Assembly (NCBI GenBank): GCA_019648995.1
Contig: BLXT01001094.1
Span: 151,244 to 178,591, forward strand
Source: Plakobranchus ocellatus
Lineage: Eukaryota > Mollusca > Gastropoda > Plakobranchidae
DNA: 27,348 nt
Direction of reading: 5' to 3'
Shown here: positions 1-9,755 of the stretch, piece by piece
Position numbering within the stretch: the first letter of the stretch is position 1
How the letters are laid out: every line of letters begins with the position of its first letter
The notes under the pieces: generated by a model
Seen by the model: the letters and a program-made list of their open reading frames with translations, nothing else
What the model was told of the DNA's origin: nothing
Databases searched by the model: none
Made by a program: the position numbers and the translations under genes

Positions 1-75
1 GATACACTGACCGCCGTCAAAGATAGAGATTTGTGGAGAGACATGATCGCCAACGCTTACAAGCAAGGCACTTGA
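1..75 (+). mobile_element. 3' end of a non-LTR retrotransposon ORF (fragment)
   Basis: Frame 1 reads DTLTAVKDRDLWRDMIANAY followed by KQGT and a stop at 73-75. The W-R-x-M-I-A-N...G-T ending is the usual C-terminus of the endonuclease/reverse-transcriptase ORF of a LINE family common in invertebrates, often mislabelled 'craniofacial development protein 2-like'. Two minus-strand LINE remnants here (6030-7530 and 17745-18960) belong to the same broad family. The rest of the element lies outside the window. It abuts the left edge of the homology between gene copies A and C (about 90), so it may have inserted into, or broken, the last intron of copy A. Confidence 0.7.
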
Positions 76-404
76 TGATGATGAATGCTGTGCTTAACAT
101 TGTAAATAAAAGATGGAGATAATCCATCACACTTATTTGCAAGTTTGGATTTTTTTTTTCTTTTTTGTCATTGTGTAGAGTAGAAAAGCAAGAAAACTCA
201 ACATATTCTTCTTTCTTTTTTGTGAAGTAGAAAAACAAGAAAATTCAACATGTTCTAATTTGTCTCAGAACAGAGATTCAATTACAGCATAACCTATAAG
301 GATACCACATATAATATATAGACTTTTGGCCGCACAGATTTTATTTGAAGCCCAGTGCCTAAGCAAAATATAGATAGATTATAGAGAGATAGAAAAAACT
401 TTTG

Positions 405-1110
405 AGTAACAAAATACACTACAGCGGACAATTTTGTCTCCTGTGTGCTTCTTTAAGGGGGGTGCTACAGTAAGAGGGTAAATTCCTTGTTCTTCAATTT
501 ATGAAAATAATCAATGCATAAACAATTAACCTATGTCATAATTCGAAGAAAAAAAGTGTTCTTACATAAATTTATTCATCGGTTGCTAAGGAAACGGCGG
601 CCATCTTGAAAATCATCATGCTCTTTTAAAACCCTAAGGCTCCCTTATTTTTTTACCAAATGACTTCAATCTTCGTACGAAGACCCGAAATACATGTACC
701 TCTTCTCTTGAAGTAAAAAGCCAGATTGCAAAAATGTTAAAAAATAAAATAAATATGAATATTTTTCTTAGTTATTTGATTATGCCCCTTGAAAAAAATT
801 CATAAAAGGGGAATAACTCTCTTTGTATACAAAAAATGAAAAATGTGCTCAGATACTTTTATGTGGAATGACAAAACCTGTAAAGATTTGAAAGTGATTG
901 CTCAAAAAATAAAAGAGGAGTAGGGAAAAAACTGTTGAAAAAGCACATTTTGAGAAAAACGCAATTTTCTGAAAAAAAATTAACAGTTTTAGTATGTATC
1001 CTGATCTTTCTCGTGCGTTTTTATGATAAAATAAACCTAGAAACAATGTTCTCTTTTGTTCTGATGGCCCTAGGACATGTTCTAGTTTAAGAATATGTTA
1101 ATATCTCAAT
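405..1110. mobile_element. Copy-A-specific insertion in last intron (unclassified)
   Basis: The flanking sequences (about 330-400 and from about 1115) match units B and C, but this block has no counterpart there, so it is probably an insertion. I see no terminal inverted repeats and no coding frame worth calling. It contains a GC-richer island, GTTGCTAAGGAAAC then GGCGGCCATCTTG at 582-608, and a 'ggggaataactc' word near 808-819 of a kind frequent in molluscan repeats. It is likely a non-autonomous repeat of unknown class. Confidence 0.4.
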
Positions 1111-1149
1111 AAGGCTGGTGTGACCAAAATTCGGTCATTTTCCCACCAG

Positions 1150-1312
1150 CACCCCTCCTTAACTAAGCAAACCATTTCTGAGCAAGGCAGGCCTGATAAA
1201 TTCTTATCACCGCCTTATCAATCCTTGTGCCTTGTGGACAGGCTAACTTGTTGTCAGTCTCATGCACTGTTATCCCAGACCGCGCACGAGCAAACCAACA
1301 ATTTTTGCAAAA
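1150..1312. repeat. Well-conserved intronic block, copy A
   Basis: This segment of roughly 160 bp is also found at about 12810-12955 and, reversed, at about 24128-24290, and is better conserved than most intronic sequence around it. Shared words include gcaaggcaggcctg, accgccttatc, gacaggctaactt and tgcactgttat. It is either a repeat that predates the gene duplication or a constrained intronic element. It has no open frame shared by the three copies. Confidence 0.5.
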
Positions 1313-2581
1313 TATGGTTGTAACAAGCTCAAAATCCCTGCTACTTGTTCAAAATTTTAGCTTTTATAGTTACTAGCCAAACCCATTACTAATTTTTATT
1401 ATTTTACTTAAAGATATTCTCAAGAACAGTTTTTTCCCTTTAGCTTTGACTTGCGGCGTACAAAGTTGCGGAACATTATTGTTATTAAAATGTCTATCTG
1501 CATATAATTTTGTGTCGCTAGCTTAATAAGGTTTAAATAGGGTTGTAAAATGTCGTTTTGTAAATACGTAAAACAATTTCAGGATGTTAAAATGTGCCCA
1601 CATCAAATGGCATGATCTAGAGTACCATATCTATATTTTTGTGGATTTTATTGATACCCCACAAAAATTTGTATCGGCATTACATGTTTAAGCTTTGCTC
1701 CTTTATAATAAGATATTCTGTAAAAAATCTCCCATTTCTAACTTTATTGATAAAAATGCTTCATCTCATGTCATACTTATAGTCGTTACCCTTACAATTA
1801 TTATCATAAAAATATGTAGTTTTAACACCACACCAGACTGACAGTCTAGAATTAATTTTTTTTTTTTCCCATTCTTATTACGCTATGCACAACAAACATA
1901 AAATCTGCTTAAAGTCTTTCTTACTCCGATGAAGCACATTATACCACAGGGGATATGAGAAATGCATCTGTTTTATAATGCTGATGAGAAGTAAAATTAA
2001 AGCGCACTTCACTAAGATTTACAATGTTCTAAAATGCCAAGCCAAAGTTCTCAGAACGATCTGTACAGTATAGTAGGTTGAATGATTTGCCTTGCAAGAG
2101 GTGTATTTCAGCTGGCGCTGTATCAAGCTTTGACGAATGATTGTCTTAACATAGTGTTATATTATTACAAGAGTGAAAGGCATCTATCCTTTAGCATGGG
2201 TTTGATTAATGATTGAATTCAACCTCTTCACTATTTCGAAAATTAATGCTGAGCTATCTTTAACTTAGGACATCATTCTTTAGGTGTGTCATATTTACCA
2301 TGTTCTACTTTTCTCTGTATAAACATAATAGTATTTCTTTTGTATATGTGTTTTTTTTTGTTTGTTTGTTTGTTTGTTTCTGTTTTATACAATACTGCAA
2401 CAAAGTCACAAAAACAACATTTCAACATTTGCCCCTAGCATCTACTACCTGCATTTCAGGGTCAAAGACTCCAGTGTGTGACCCAGCCACACTAACAGAC
2501 TTATACCCAGCCTCCAACTTAGAATAGATACTCTTGCCACTACACTGCAACACACAACATTCTTTTTTCTATTCCACTTAC

Positions 2582-2617
2582 CCTGGTCCATCTTTTTCCT
2601 CCTCACTCGTTCCTTCT
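2582..2617 (-). CDS. Peptidase gene copy A, 36-nt coding exon
   Basis: On the minus strand this is bounded by a CAG acceptor (attaccag) and a GTAAGT donor (rc of acttac, 2576-2581). It enters and leaves in phase 1 and encodes (Q)EERVRRKKMDQ(G)-type sequence; in this copy the second residue is K. Copies B and C have the same-size exon at 14024-14059 and 24027-24062 with the same phase. In B and C it joins in frame to the peptidase exon beginning (G)NHECEV or (G)HHECEV. The basic cluster RRKK is invariant. The AAGATGG inside it could serve as an alternative start (MDQG). The terminal exon of this copy is off the window. Confidence 0.62.
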
Positions 2618-2792
2618 CTGGTAATAATTTGAATAAAAGAAAAACAGACAACCAAGTGAGCATCACTATAATGAATCTTTGTTATACTTGGTTGTTCTGT
2701 GTATTGTAATGATAATGATTGTTATTTGCCTATATGGAATTTGGGAACATTCGTATGGAGACATGTGTCACCTTCGAACATTTTAATTAATT

Positions 2793-2845
<53 letters not shown>
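2793..2845. repeat. (GT)n(AT)n microsatellite
   Basis: A short GT run passes into about 21 AT units. It lies just upstream, in the sense of gene A, of the 36-nt exon. Copy C has a longer (TA)n at the equivalent place (23857-23921), and copy B only a degenerate one near 14231-14262. Confidence 0.95.
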
Positions 2846-2847
<2 letters not shown>

Positions 2848-3825
2848 AGTTAAAAATGGATAGTCATAGTTATTACAGACCTAGAAGTGTTTTTTAAAAA
2901 GGCTTTTGAGAAAAAAAAATTGTACATGTTATTTTCTTTTTTCTCAAATCTTTAATTTATCTTAAGCTGGTGTCAAGGCCTAAATATGACAATAAAAATA
3001 CATTAACAGCTTTGGTTAATTAAAAGATCACTGGACAGGAGGAATGTGATAATTTATGTCACAGTACATCTATGCAGCAAAATGTTTCCCATTCCCTGAT
3101 ATGTTTACAGTGAATAGACAAATATCAGCAATCCTAATGATTCATTTGTTCATGCATAATCTTTTAAGAAAAGATATTAACAGTAGTTTTGACCTTCTTT
3201 TCACTGTATTTTTTTGTTGGTGTAAAAAGCCAGTCCACAACAAGGTGATCACAGATGGGTTCCCACAGATTTCAGGGCGTTATTTTTTTAAATCTATCTT
3301 AAAACTCCAGCACTTTGGAAGAGAATCTCAATATCTTTATCCAGTTCTCTCCACTGCAGAAATGAATAAATGCATTCTCTGATTGTATCAATTACTTAAA
3401 AAGTTCACAATGCAACTCCTGCCTCAAACAAATGACAAACATTTTTCAATGTAAAGGCCCAGCAAGTTGGTTTTTTTTGCCAGGTATGAAAATCCTCACA
3501 CAATAAATCTGCTAACTGCTTACACAATGAAAACATTTCAACATTAATTTTCTTTTGTAGAGTGTGTGTGTGTCTGTGTTTAAGAGTGATAACTACCGGT
3601 ACTAAAATTCATACTTTTGCATAAGTTAAGCCTGACATGTCGTACCATAGTCTTAGGCATCAACACTTTAATAATTCAGTCTTTTGCACTTTGAAAACAA
3701 TCGTTCAATGGTGTAAGTCAAAATAATGACATGAGATAATCATGCAAGCATCCTACAGCAACACACTATATGTGTGTGTACATCAAATGTGTATTCCTTA
3801 TCAACATGGTTAGTATTATACTTAC

Positions 3826-3873
3826 GTGTCTTACTGTGCAAGCTTGTGTGAATGCCCCTAAGCGTGTTGCCCA
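3826..3873 (-). CDS. Peptidase gene copy A, first coding exon (48 nt)
   Basis: The acceptor is ccatattcag and the donor GTAAGTAT (rc, ending at 3825). The same exon, same length and same splice signals are in B (15165-15212) and C (22773-22820). Read as tg|ggc|aac it encodes GNTLRGIHTSLHSKT and leaves one base (c) that joins ag of the next exon to make Gln. The first two bases, tg, pair with the terminal a of the upstream exon (4723-4781) to form ATG, so translation probably starts MGNTLRGIH. The neighbouring frame is also open, but it runs into a stop after the next exon, so the phase-1 reading is preferred. Confidence 0.6.
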
Positions 3874-4722
3874 CTGAATATGGAACAAGGAAAGTGTTAA
3901 CTCATATTTTAGAATAAGTGACCCGCCCACATAAAATGAGTCATTTGTCCGCTTACAGAAATATAGAGGAAATAGATGACCTGGGTTTTTGGCGCTTTGT
4001 TTTAAAAAATTGTAATCCATTTCTGAACATTTTAAAATCATTATAGCATGAAATTTATGGTTATAAATGTAAAAGTGACAACAAACCCTGGTTGTATAGG
4101 ACTTTTTCATTTGAAAAGTGATGATCTTCAAATGCAATTTTCTCCAAAGTGGAAAATTTTGGAGCAACCTAATTTGGTAACTTAACAGTCATTCTTTACT
4201 TAGAAATGTGCTAGAGTAAAAATTCTTTTACTCATTGAGAGTGAATTGAAAGACCTTTCAAACAGTATCAAAACCTCACATTTGAGAAATACCTATAATA
4301 GATCCATTCTGTTTGGTCAGGTTACATATTTATTATCTAAAATTTCACCTGACGCTACTTACTGCTAAAAAAAAAATTATTACATTTTTTTAATAATCAA
4401 AAGGAGAAAATGCTTTCAATTTTCCAATTAACTTTATGTCTTGCAATCACCCTAAATTATTTAGATATTACATATTGCAAATTGAGCATCAATTTATAAC
4501 CTGTAAGAAAATTTGATAAATTTATTTTGTCAACATTTTCGGACTTAACTTTTTCTGCATATAGGAAAAAAATTGAATATTGTCATTTTTCTGAGAGTAG
4601 CCTCTTGGCATAAAACAACACATAAAGAACTCATAATGACTTTAATAAAACCATATTATTTGAATGCTCCAATCATATTGTTAACTCATAATAAAATGGA
4701 ATAAAAGTTCCTGGAAACTTAC

Positions 4723-4781
4723 TGACAAGAAAATGGCTGTTTTGTCTTGATTTAGAGCTGTACAATTTCTTTTCTATTTTC
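4723..4781 (-). other. Copy A upstream exon (5'UTR, or coding in this copy)
   Basis: The predicted exon is bounded by a GCAG acceptor after a T-rich tract and a GTAAGTTT donor (rc, at 4717-4722). Its equivalents are 16413-16475 (B) and 21529-21590 (C). It ends gtca in all three copies, so splicing to the next exon (tgggc) creates gtcATGGGC. In B and C a TAG lies in frame a few codons or less upstream of that ATG, which makes the exon untranslated there. In A a one-base length difference leaves the frame open to the exon start, so an N-terminal extension cannot be excluded. Confidence 0.42.
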
Positions 4782-5239
4782 CTGCTTTGGAACGAAAAAA
4801 CAAACCATGACAGTAAAAGATGCAATGTTTAATTAATAATAAAACAATAAATCACAGATTCACAACAAGATATCCGGAACAACTGAGGCTATTTGTGAAA
4901 AGGGCTTCCCCACGAACATTTATAACAGATAATCTAGATCTAATTCCAGCCCGATTGCGACAATTTTCTTTAAGAAGGAATTAAAATCTATTAAGATAAG
5001 CCTCCTTTAAAAAATTTACGATCTTTTAAATGCTTTTAAAGGTCTGAAATTTTTTCTTTAAAATCTAAAGTCTAAGCATGTGGATGCCTTGCTACCTAAA
5101 GATCTTTTGCTTGGCCGCCCTTCCTATGTTTTTTTTTTCTTAGGGGGTTATTAGGTTTCTCAACTTTACTTCCAACATTTTGATTGACAAAACTTCTAAC
5201 TTTTTTAGGTATAATAAATTAGAAAAAAAAATAATACTT

Positions 5240-5392
5240 AGATCTTGATTCTAGATCTAGATCTAGTTCAAGTTATCTCGTAAATTCTGATTTAGTTGGG
5301 TGCTTATGATAGTTCGCGAAGCCCTAAAGTCTTTTTTCGTGCATGTATATATCTAGTTTTAGATCTAGATCTAGTTTTGTATGATCTAGAGT
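5240..5392. repeat. AGATCT/TCTAGA palindrome cluster
   Basis: The overlapping word tagatctagatctag appears at about 5253-5268 and again at 5352-5390. Related words recur at 16630-17200, 17515-17530, 19625-19720, 20310-20450, 21220-21370, 24090-24100 and 27240-27310. The clusters concentrate near the 5' ends of the three peptidase genes. Confidence 0.7.
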
Positions 5393-5399
5393 TGCTTAC

Positions 5400-5460
5400 A
5401 TTTCAACAAAAAATGTGGTCAGAAACACCATATGTCATCTTGTCCCTTTCGTGGTCGAAG
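5400..5460 (-). other. Copy A putative first (untranslated) exon, 3' end at 5400
   Basis: A conserved donor, gttgaaat|GTAAGC (donor bases rc of 5394-5399), is shared with B (donor rc of 17204-17209) and C (donor from 19605). The sequence just upstream, an acctctcttcgacc-acgaaaggga-type block, is conserved in all three copies. In-frame stops upstream argue that it is noncoding. The 5' boundary is a guess and no TATA box was identified. Confidence 0.3.
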
Positions 5461-5478
5461 AGAGGTTGTCGGTCAACA

Positions 5479-5510
5479 GGAATTCCCCCATTTCTTTACG
5501 GGAAATTCCC
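5479..5510 (-). promoter_or_regulatory. Paired kappaB-like sites upstream of copy A
   Basis: GGAATTCCCC at 5479-5488 and GGGAAATTCCC at 5500-5510 both fit the Rel/NF-kappaB consensus GGGRNWYYCC. They lie about 80-110 bp upstream of the conserved donor of the putative first exon. The same pair, with similar spacing, is present in copy C (19453-19482). This is a motif match only; function is inferred. Confidence 0.35.
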
Positions 5511-6029
5511 ATAATGGGGTTTTTTTTACTTGGGTTGCATCCAATAAGGCTGATGTGTGCCAATCTTTGTATGGGCTTTAGAAATCTTGTTTAATGCGCT
5601 CGTTGTTAGATTGAAAGCATACCGCATTAATTTGATTATTCTGCGCTTGATATAATAGTTCCTTTGCTTAATCAATGTAATGAGGATCAGTTTTAAAAAC
5701 GTGTTCCAAAGAAATTAAATCCATCAATAAATATTGGTGTTGGGAAAAAAACCATTTGAGCTGACTTTAGTCTGCATTGCAGAGTTAACTGAAAATCTTA
5801 CTAATGAAAAGGTTTGTTTAATGAGATTTTCGGAGCGCATCTGTTTGGCAGATTGAGAGGCAGATAAAAGGAGAGGCAGACAAAGAGATAGATCTAAGAT
5901 AGGAAAAGAGGCAAACAGCAGAGAGATAGGGAGAAAAGCAGTCAGACAGCGGTCGGTAGGGGGAGAATTAGGTAGAAACACAAACAAACAAAAAATAAAT
6001 AACAGAGAGAGAAAGAGAGGCCTTCTCCT

Positions 6030-7530
6030 TCAAGTACCTTGTCTGAAACAGACATAGGCGATCATTTTCCTCCACTCAAACCTATTCTCAGTTAACCTCA
6101 TAAAGTTGTTATTGCTACCGTTGCCTATTGCTCATGACTTAGGATTTTCAATAAAAGTTATTCTCTGTCTACCTTTTCTGCGTTTGCCATTCTTCTCATA
6201 AACCACAATATCTACTAGTTTTTCTCAGTTTCCTTGTTTATTTTCGTCCAACACTCACTTCAGAACCATACAAACGTACTGACCATACATGTGATTTCCT
6301 AACCCTTATTTCGGTTTTCATACTTATGTTTCTTTTTGGTAGTACTAGTTTCATTTTTTGTTTTAATGTATCCTTGGCCATGGCTATCCTTTTTCTTATT
6401 TCATTTGTGCATCTACCGTCTGATGGGAACTTGTTTAATTTCTTCGCCTTTGCCAACGAAATTGCACTTGGGGTTAGAGGATTTCTTTGAGATGACCATG
6501 CATTCCGTTTTCTTTAATTTTTTTTTTTTTACATTCAAAGACAGGCTCAGTATCTAGAAGTTTTTGAAGTTGTTCATCAGATTCTGCTATTAAAAGTTTA
6601 TCTTCTGCATACTTGAGATTCATTAAGGTTCTCTCTATTCATTTTTAAACCTGAAATATCATCAAAACCTTAAGATTAATTCACTATATAAGTTAAAAAG
6701 ATCAGGAGACATTACACATCCCTGCCTCACACCTCTTTTGATGGGTTTGATATCACTATGTTCTCCTTCAATTCTAATTACTCTCAGATCTTTCCCATCG
6801 ATGTCTAATTTTTCTAGCATAAGAAACAGCTCTGCATCATGTACATGTTTTACTTTATCAAAGGCCTTAGAGGTGGAGGTCTTTTTACATTTCTATACAC
6901 CTTTCCATAAGGATTGATAGAGTGAATATTGTGTTTCTAGTCATTTTATTAGGCATAAAGCCAAACTGTTTTGGAGATATTTGTGGTCTTAGACTCTTGC
7001 GCATTCTATGCATAAAAACGAGTAACAGGATTTTTGTAAAATGGCTCATTAAACTGATTGTTCTATGAAGTTCACATTCTGTTGCTCCTGGTGTTTTAGG
7101 TAGCAGGCCTACTATAAAAACAGATTTACAAAGATCTTTTGGAATCGTAGTACTATATTGCATTAAGAAGTTATGTCGTCAGATCTATCCCTAAATTATC
7201 TAATACCCGTACTTTATCTATTTCTACTGATATATTTATTATCTGCTCCTGTGGCTTTTCCATTTTTCATTTTCTTCATCGCTGCTTCTGCCTCTTTTTT
7301 GAGGATAGTTGGGCCTTCTATGTTTTTTTCTATTTTGGGTTTTTTGCACCTACCCCCTTCAAAAAGATCTTCAACATATTCAGACCATTTGTTTAGTATT
7401 TCCTTCTTTTCCATTAACATTGTTCCGTCCTTTGATTTGATGCAGCCAGAACTACTGCGTTTTATTTTCTTACCACTGACGTCTTTAACAACTTTGCATG
7501 CATGAATTTGCTGCCTAAGATAAGCTCAAG
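6030..7530 (-). pseudogene. Degenerate LINE reverse-transcriptase ORF
   Basis: On the minus strand, 5' to 3': KKIKRSSSGCIKSKDGTMLM and EKKEILNKWSEYVEDLFEGG with GKATGADN (7420-7214); PKDLCKSVFI, ECELHRTISL and SPKQFGFMPNKMTRN (7163-6885); AFDKV then GVRQGC (6713-6735); YAED (6600-6611), where the catalytic motif is normally YADD; IAMAK...VWSVRLYGSE (6456-6238); and finally GRQRITFIE...EWRKMIAYVC and a stop at 6030-6032. Several frameshifts and stops interrupt it, for example between 7214 and 7163 and in 6180-6060. The 5' part, including the endonuclease, is missing. It is non-functional. Confidence 0.88.
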
Positions 7531-7539
7531 CATAGTAAC

Positions 7540-8040
7540 AAAAAAAAAAAAAAAAGAAAAAGACAAAAAGAAAAAGAAATAGTAGGAGGAAACACAGGAA
7601 AAAAGAAGAACAGGCACTCGAGTTCTACGAAACGTTGAAAACAAATAAGCAGAAAAAGGTCATCGTCCTCACACCCTCATCAAGATACCCGCCTTCTTCA
7701 GCATCAACATTGCCCTCATTCTTCTTTTTTTTCCCCCTCCTCCTCTTCAAAGCCACCATCATCGCCATATGCAAGGTCATAATCATCATCATCTTCAGAG
7801 ACACTATCATCGTCATCTGCAAGGCCACATCATTACCATCAAATCCACCTTCTTCGACCCGCTTGGCCTCCTCCCCTACCTCGTCCTCATCCTCCTCCTC
7901 ATCATCACAGCCTACAAATGCGAATCAATCAAATCATCCTAAAGGAGGAAGGAGAGCTGTCCATCAAGCTTCTTCAGATATTAGGTCATTCTTTGAAAAA
8001 AACTTTGAAATTAATAGCTTTTTATTTCTTCTAGTTCTAT
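7540..8040. other. Low-complexity A-rich then TCATC/GAT-rich stretch with broken acidic frame
   Basis: A poly-A tract (7541-7557) and A-rich DNA are followed by TC/CAT-rich sequence. On the minus strand, pieces of two frames give strongly acidic peptide (GCDDEEEDEDEVGEEAKRVEE, then after a shift a DDDDSVSEDDDDYD-type run), ending in a stop. This could be the remnant of a gene for an acidic-tailed protein, or a decayed trinucleotide repeat. I do not recognise a family, and the plus-strand Ser-rich frame over it is probably a shadow. Confidence 0.3.
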
Positions 8041-9085
8041 GAAAAGTTTGTAAATATAGTATAACAATTAACATTAGCAGTACATACGCATTATTATGTA
8101 TTTTTTTATTGTTCGAAGCTGATCAGTCAGAGGAAGTGAAAAAAAGGATAAAATAATAAACTTAAGTTTATTATATTTTTTTTACAAAAGAAAAGTTAGT
8201 AAAAAGCAGAATGAAGCCATGTTTACAGCTAACATGAACTTTTAGAGAGAGAAGAAAGGCTATTATATGCATCCGTAAAATAATAATGTGGAGAGTCAAT
8301 CAAGGAATCCTGAAAGACAATGGAAATCATGTCAAAATCTCTTGCATAATATATAAATATATGGGCATAATTATTAAAAGGATTACATGAACTTCAAACT
8401 GACTATTGACAATAACTTCAGGATACTTCAATCACATCCTATATCTGCTCCTAAAATCGTGAAAAATTTTCATTGTGATACTTCGTTCTGATTTAAGTAC
8501 GTAATTATAATTGATAAAAATATGATTTAAGTGAATTAAATGCCCATTGCCTCTATATTTCAATCTGTAACCATACAGATTCATGGAACTCGAAATTACC
8601 TTCTCTTATTAAAGTACATGTATAATTATTATTTAATGGACTTTTTTCTTATTGCACACAATTTATTTATCAAATTTCTAAACTAGTTTTCACTAGTGAC
8701 TTAAAATTGCTAGCAATTTTCTAAAATTCATTTTCGGCAGGGTTGACATTGCTTCCCTGAATATCCTACCTTCAGGTTTTGGAAATTTCTAGGTGACATC
8801 CATGTATTTTAATGTCCAATAATCCCCTCATGCTGTATCATAATCTAACGATGTACCCCATATAGGACAAAAGTTATGAACCGATCTTAGAAAGATAAGA
8901 AACTTGAAGAAACAAGATTGCTTTTTTATCTACAAAAAAAAAAATATTTCTTATCATGATGTGCAAGTTTGTGAGTTTTGAGGCTTTAATTTCCTGTAGA
9001 AGCAATACATGTAATGTAGGCACATGTATTTATATGCATGTGTTTCCTTCTGCCAGGATCCTTCTCATAGCAATCATCATCTGCG
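8041..9085. other. Intergenic, no feature seen
   Basis: AT-rich sequence with no convincing exon, RNA gene or repeat boundary that I can see. Confidence 0.5.
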
Positions 9086-9089
9086 TTCA

Positions 9090-9410
9090 TTTGCTTGCAT
9101 ACATTATGTATTCTCATGCTATGATCGTAGTATAAATTTATCCTAACAAAAGTCACAAAGCTCCCCAATATTCATCCTTGAAAACTCGCCATTCCAAAGA
9201 AGACTTTTTCTTTTTCGCATGTTCTTATGTTTTGCATAATAACAAATATATTATACTGTGTTTAAACAGAATACATGTAGAACTAAGTTTCTAATGCATG
9301 TTTTAAAAGATTGTATAGATTGCGATGTCTTCTCAGACTAACGCTAGCACTCTGACATAATTATAGACTACCGGTACATAACTTGTAATGTCTGTATATC
9401 CTCATTGCTT
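9090..9410 (+). repeat. Dispersed repeat, copy 1
   Basis: Collinear and direct similarity to about 25770-26170: tattctcatgctatgatc / gattctcatgctttgatt, aaaagtcacaaa / aaaaatcacaat, caaagaagactttt / caaaagaagacttt, and the stretch from aaaagattgtatag to tagactac. The two peptidase genes nearby are inverted relative to each other whereas this repeat is direct, so it moved independently of the gene duplication. The family is unknown. Confidence 0.5.
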
Positions 9411-9755
9411 GAAAATGTTCCATTGTATTGCATAAATGTTTTCATATTAGGATTGTCAACAATGCACAGTCAATCGTCACTGCCATTTTAGACAAGCATC
9501 TGTCTAAATTTTCCTGAAAAAGTTTACACCATAATGTTTCTAAAAAATAGGTTGTTTTTCTATACGATTAAAAAGTGTTTACCAAAAACAAAGTTCTAAG
9601 TACGCAATCCACCATGCCACCAACGCCTCAAACTAGGATAAAGATCAGATCAATCGACGAGAATAGGAAATTGAGAAAAATTGACATCACACTTTGAAGC
9701 TTCATTATTCTCATGTTGCGCGATTTTCACATGGCATTTGTTTTTTTTTTTATTT

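Larger units (their letters stand above)
90..5590 (-). repeat. Paralogous unit A: 5' part of a trypsin-like peptidase gene
   Basis: This stretch aligns collinearly with 12660-17640 (unit B, same orientation) and with 19390-24600 (unit C, reversed). Anchors include the segments around 100-250, 330-370, 1150-1312, 2400-2620, 3760-3880, 4720-4790 and 5300-5560. It contains the untranslated, 48-nt and 36-nt exons described separately, on the minus strand. The matching terminal peptidase exon is not in the window and should lie to the left if present. Relative to B and C, this copy carries an extra block at about 405-1110. Boundaries are by eye and good to a few tens of bases. Confidence 0.75.

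Noticed and set aside
3056-3382. 108-aa plus frame
   Set aside because: Lies in an intron of copy A, antisense to the gene; the counterparts in B and C are broken.
3766-4167. 133-aa minus frame
   Set aside because: It covers the 48-nt exon but in the frame that hits a stop after splicing; the rest is intron that is not conserved as protein.
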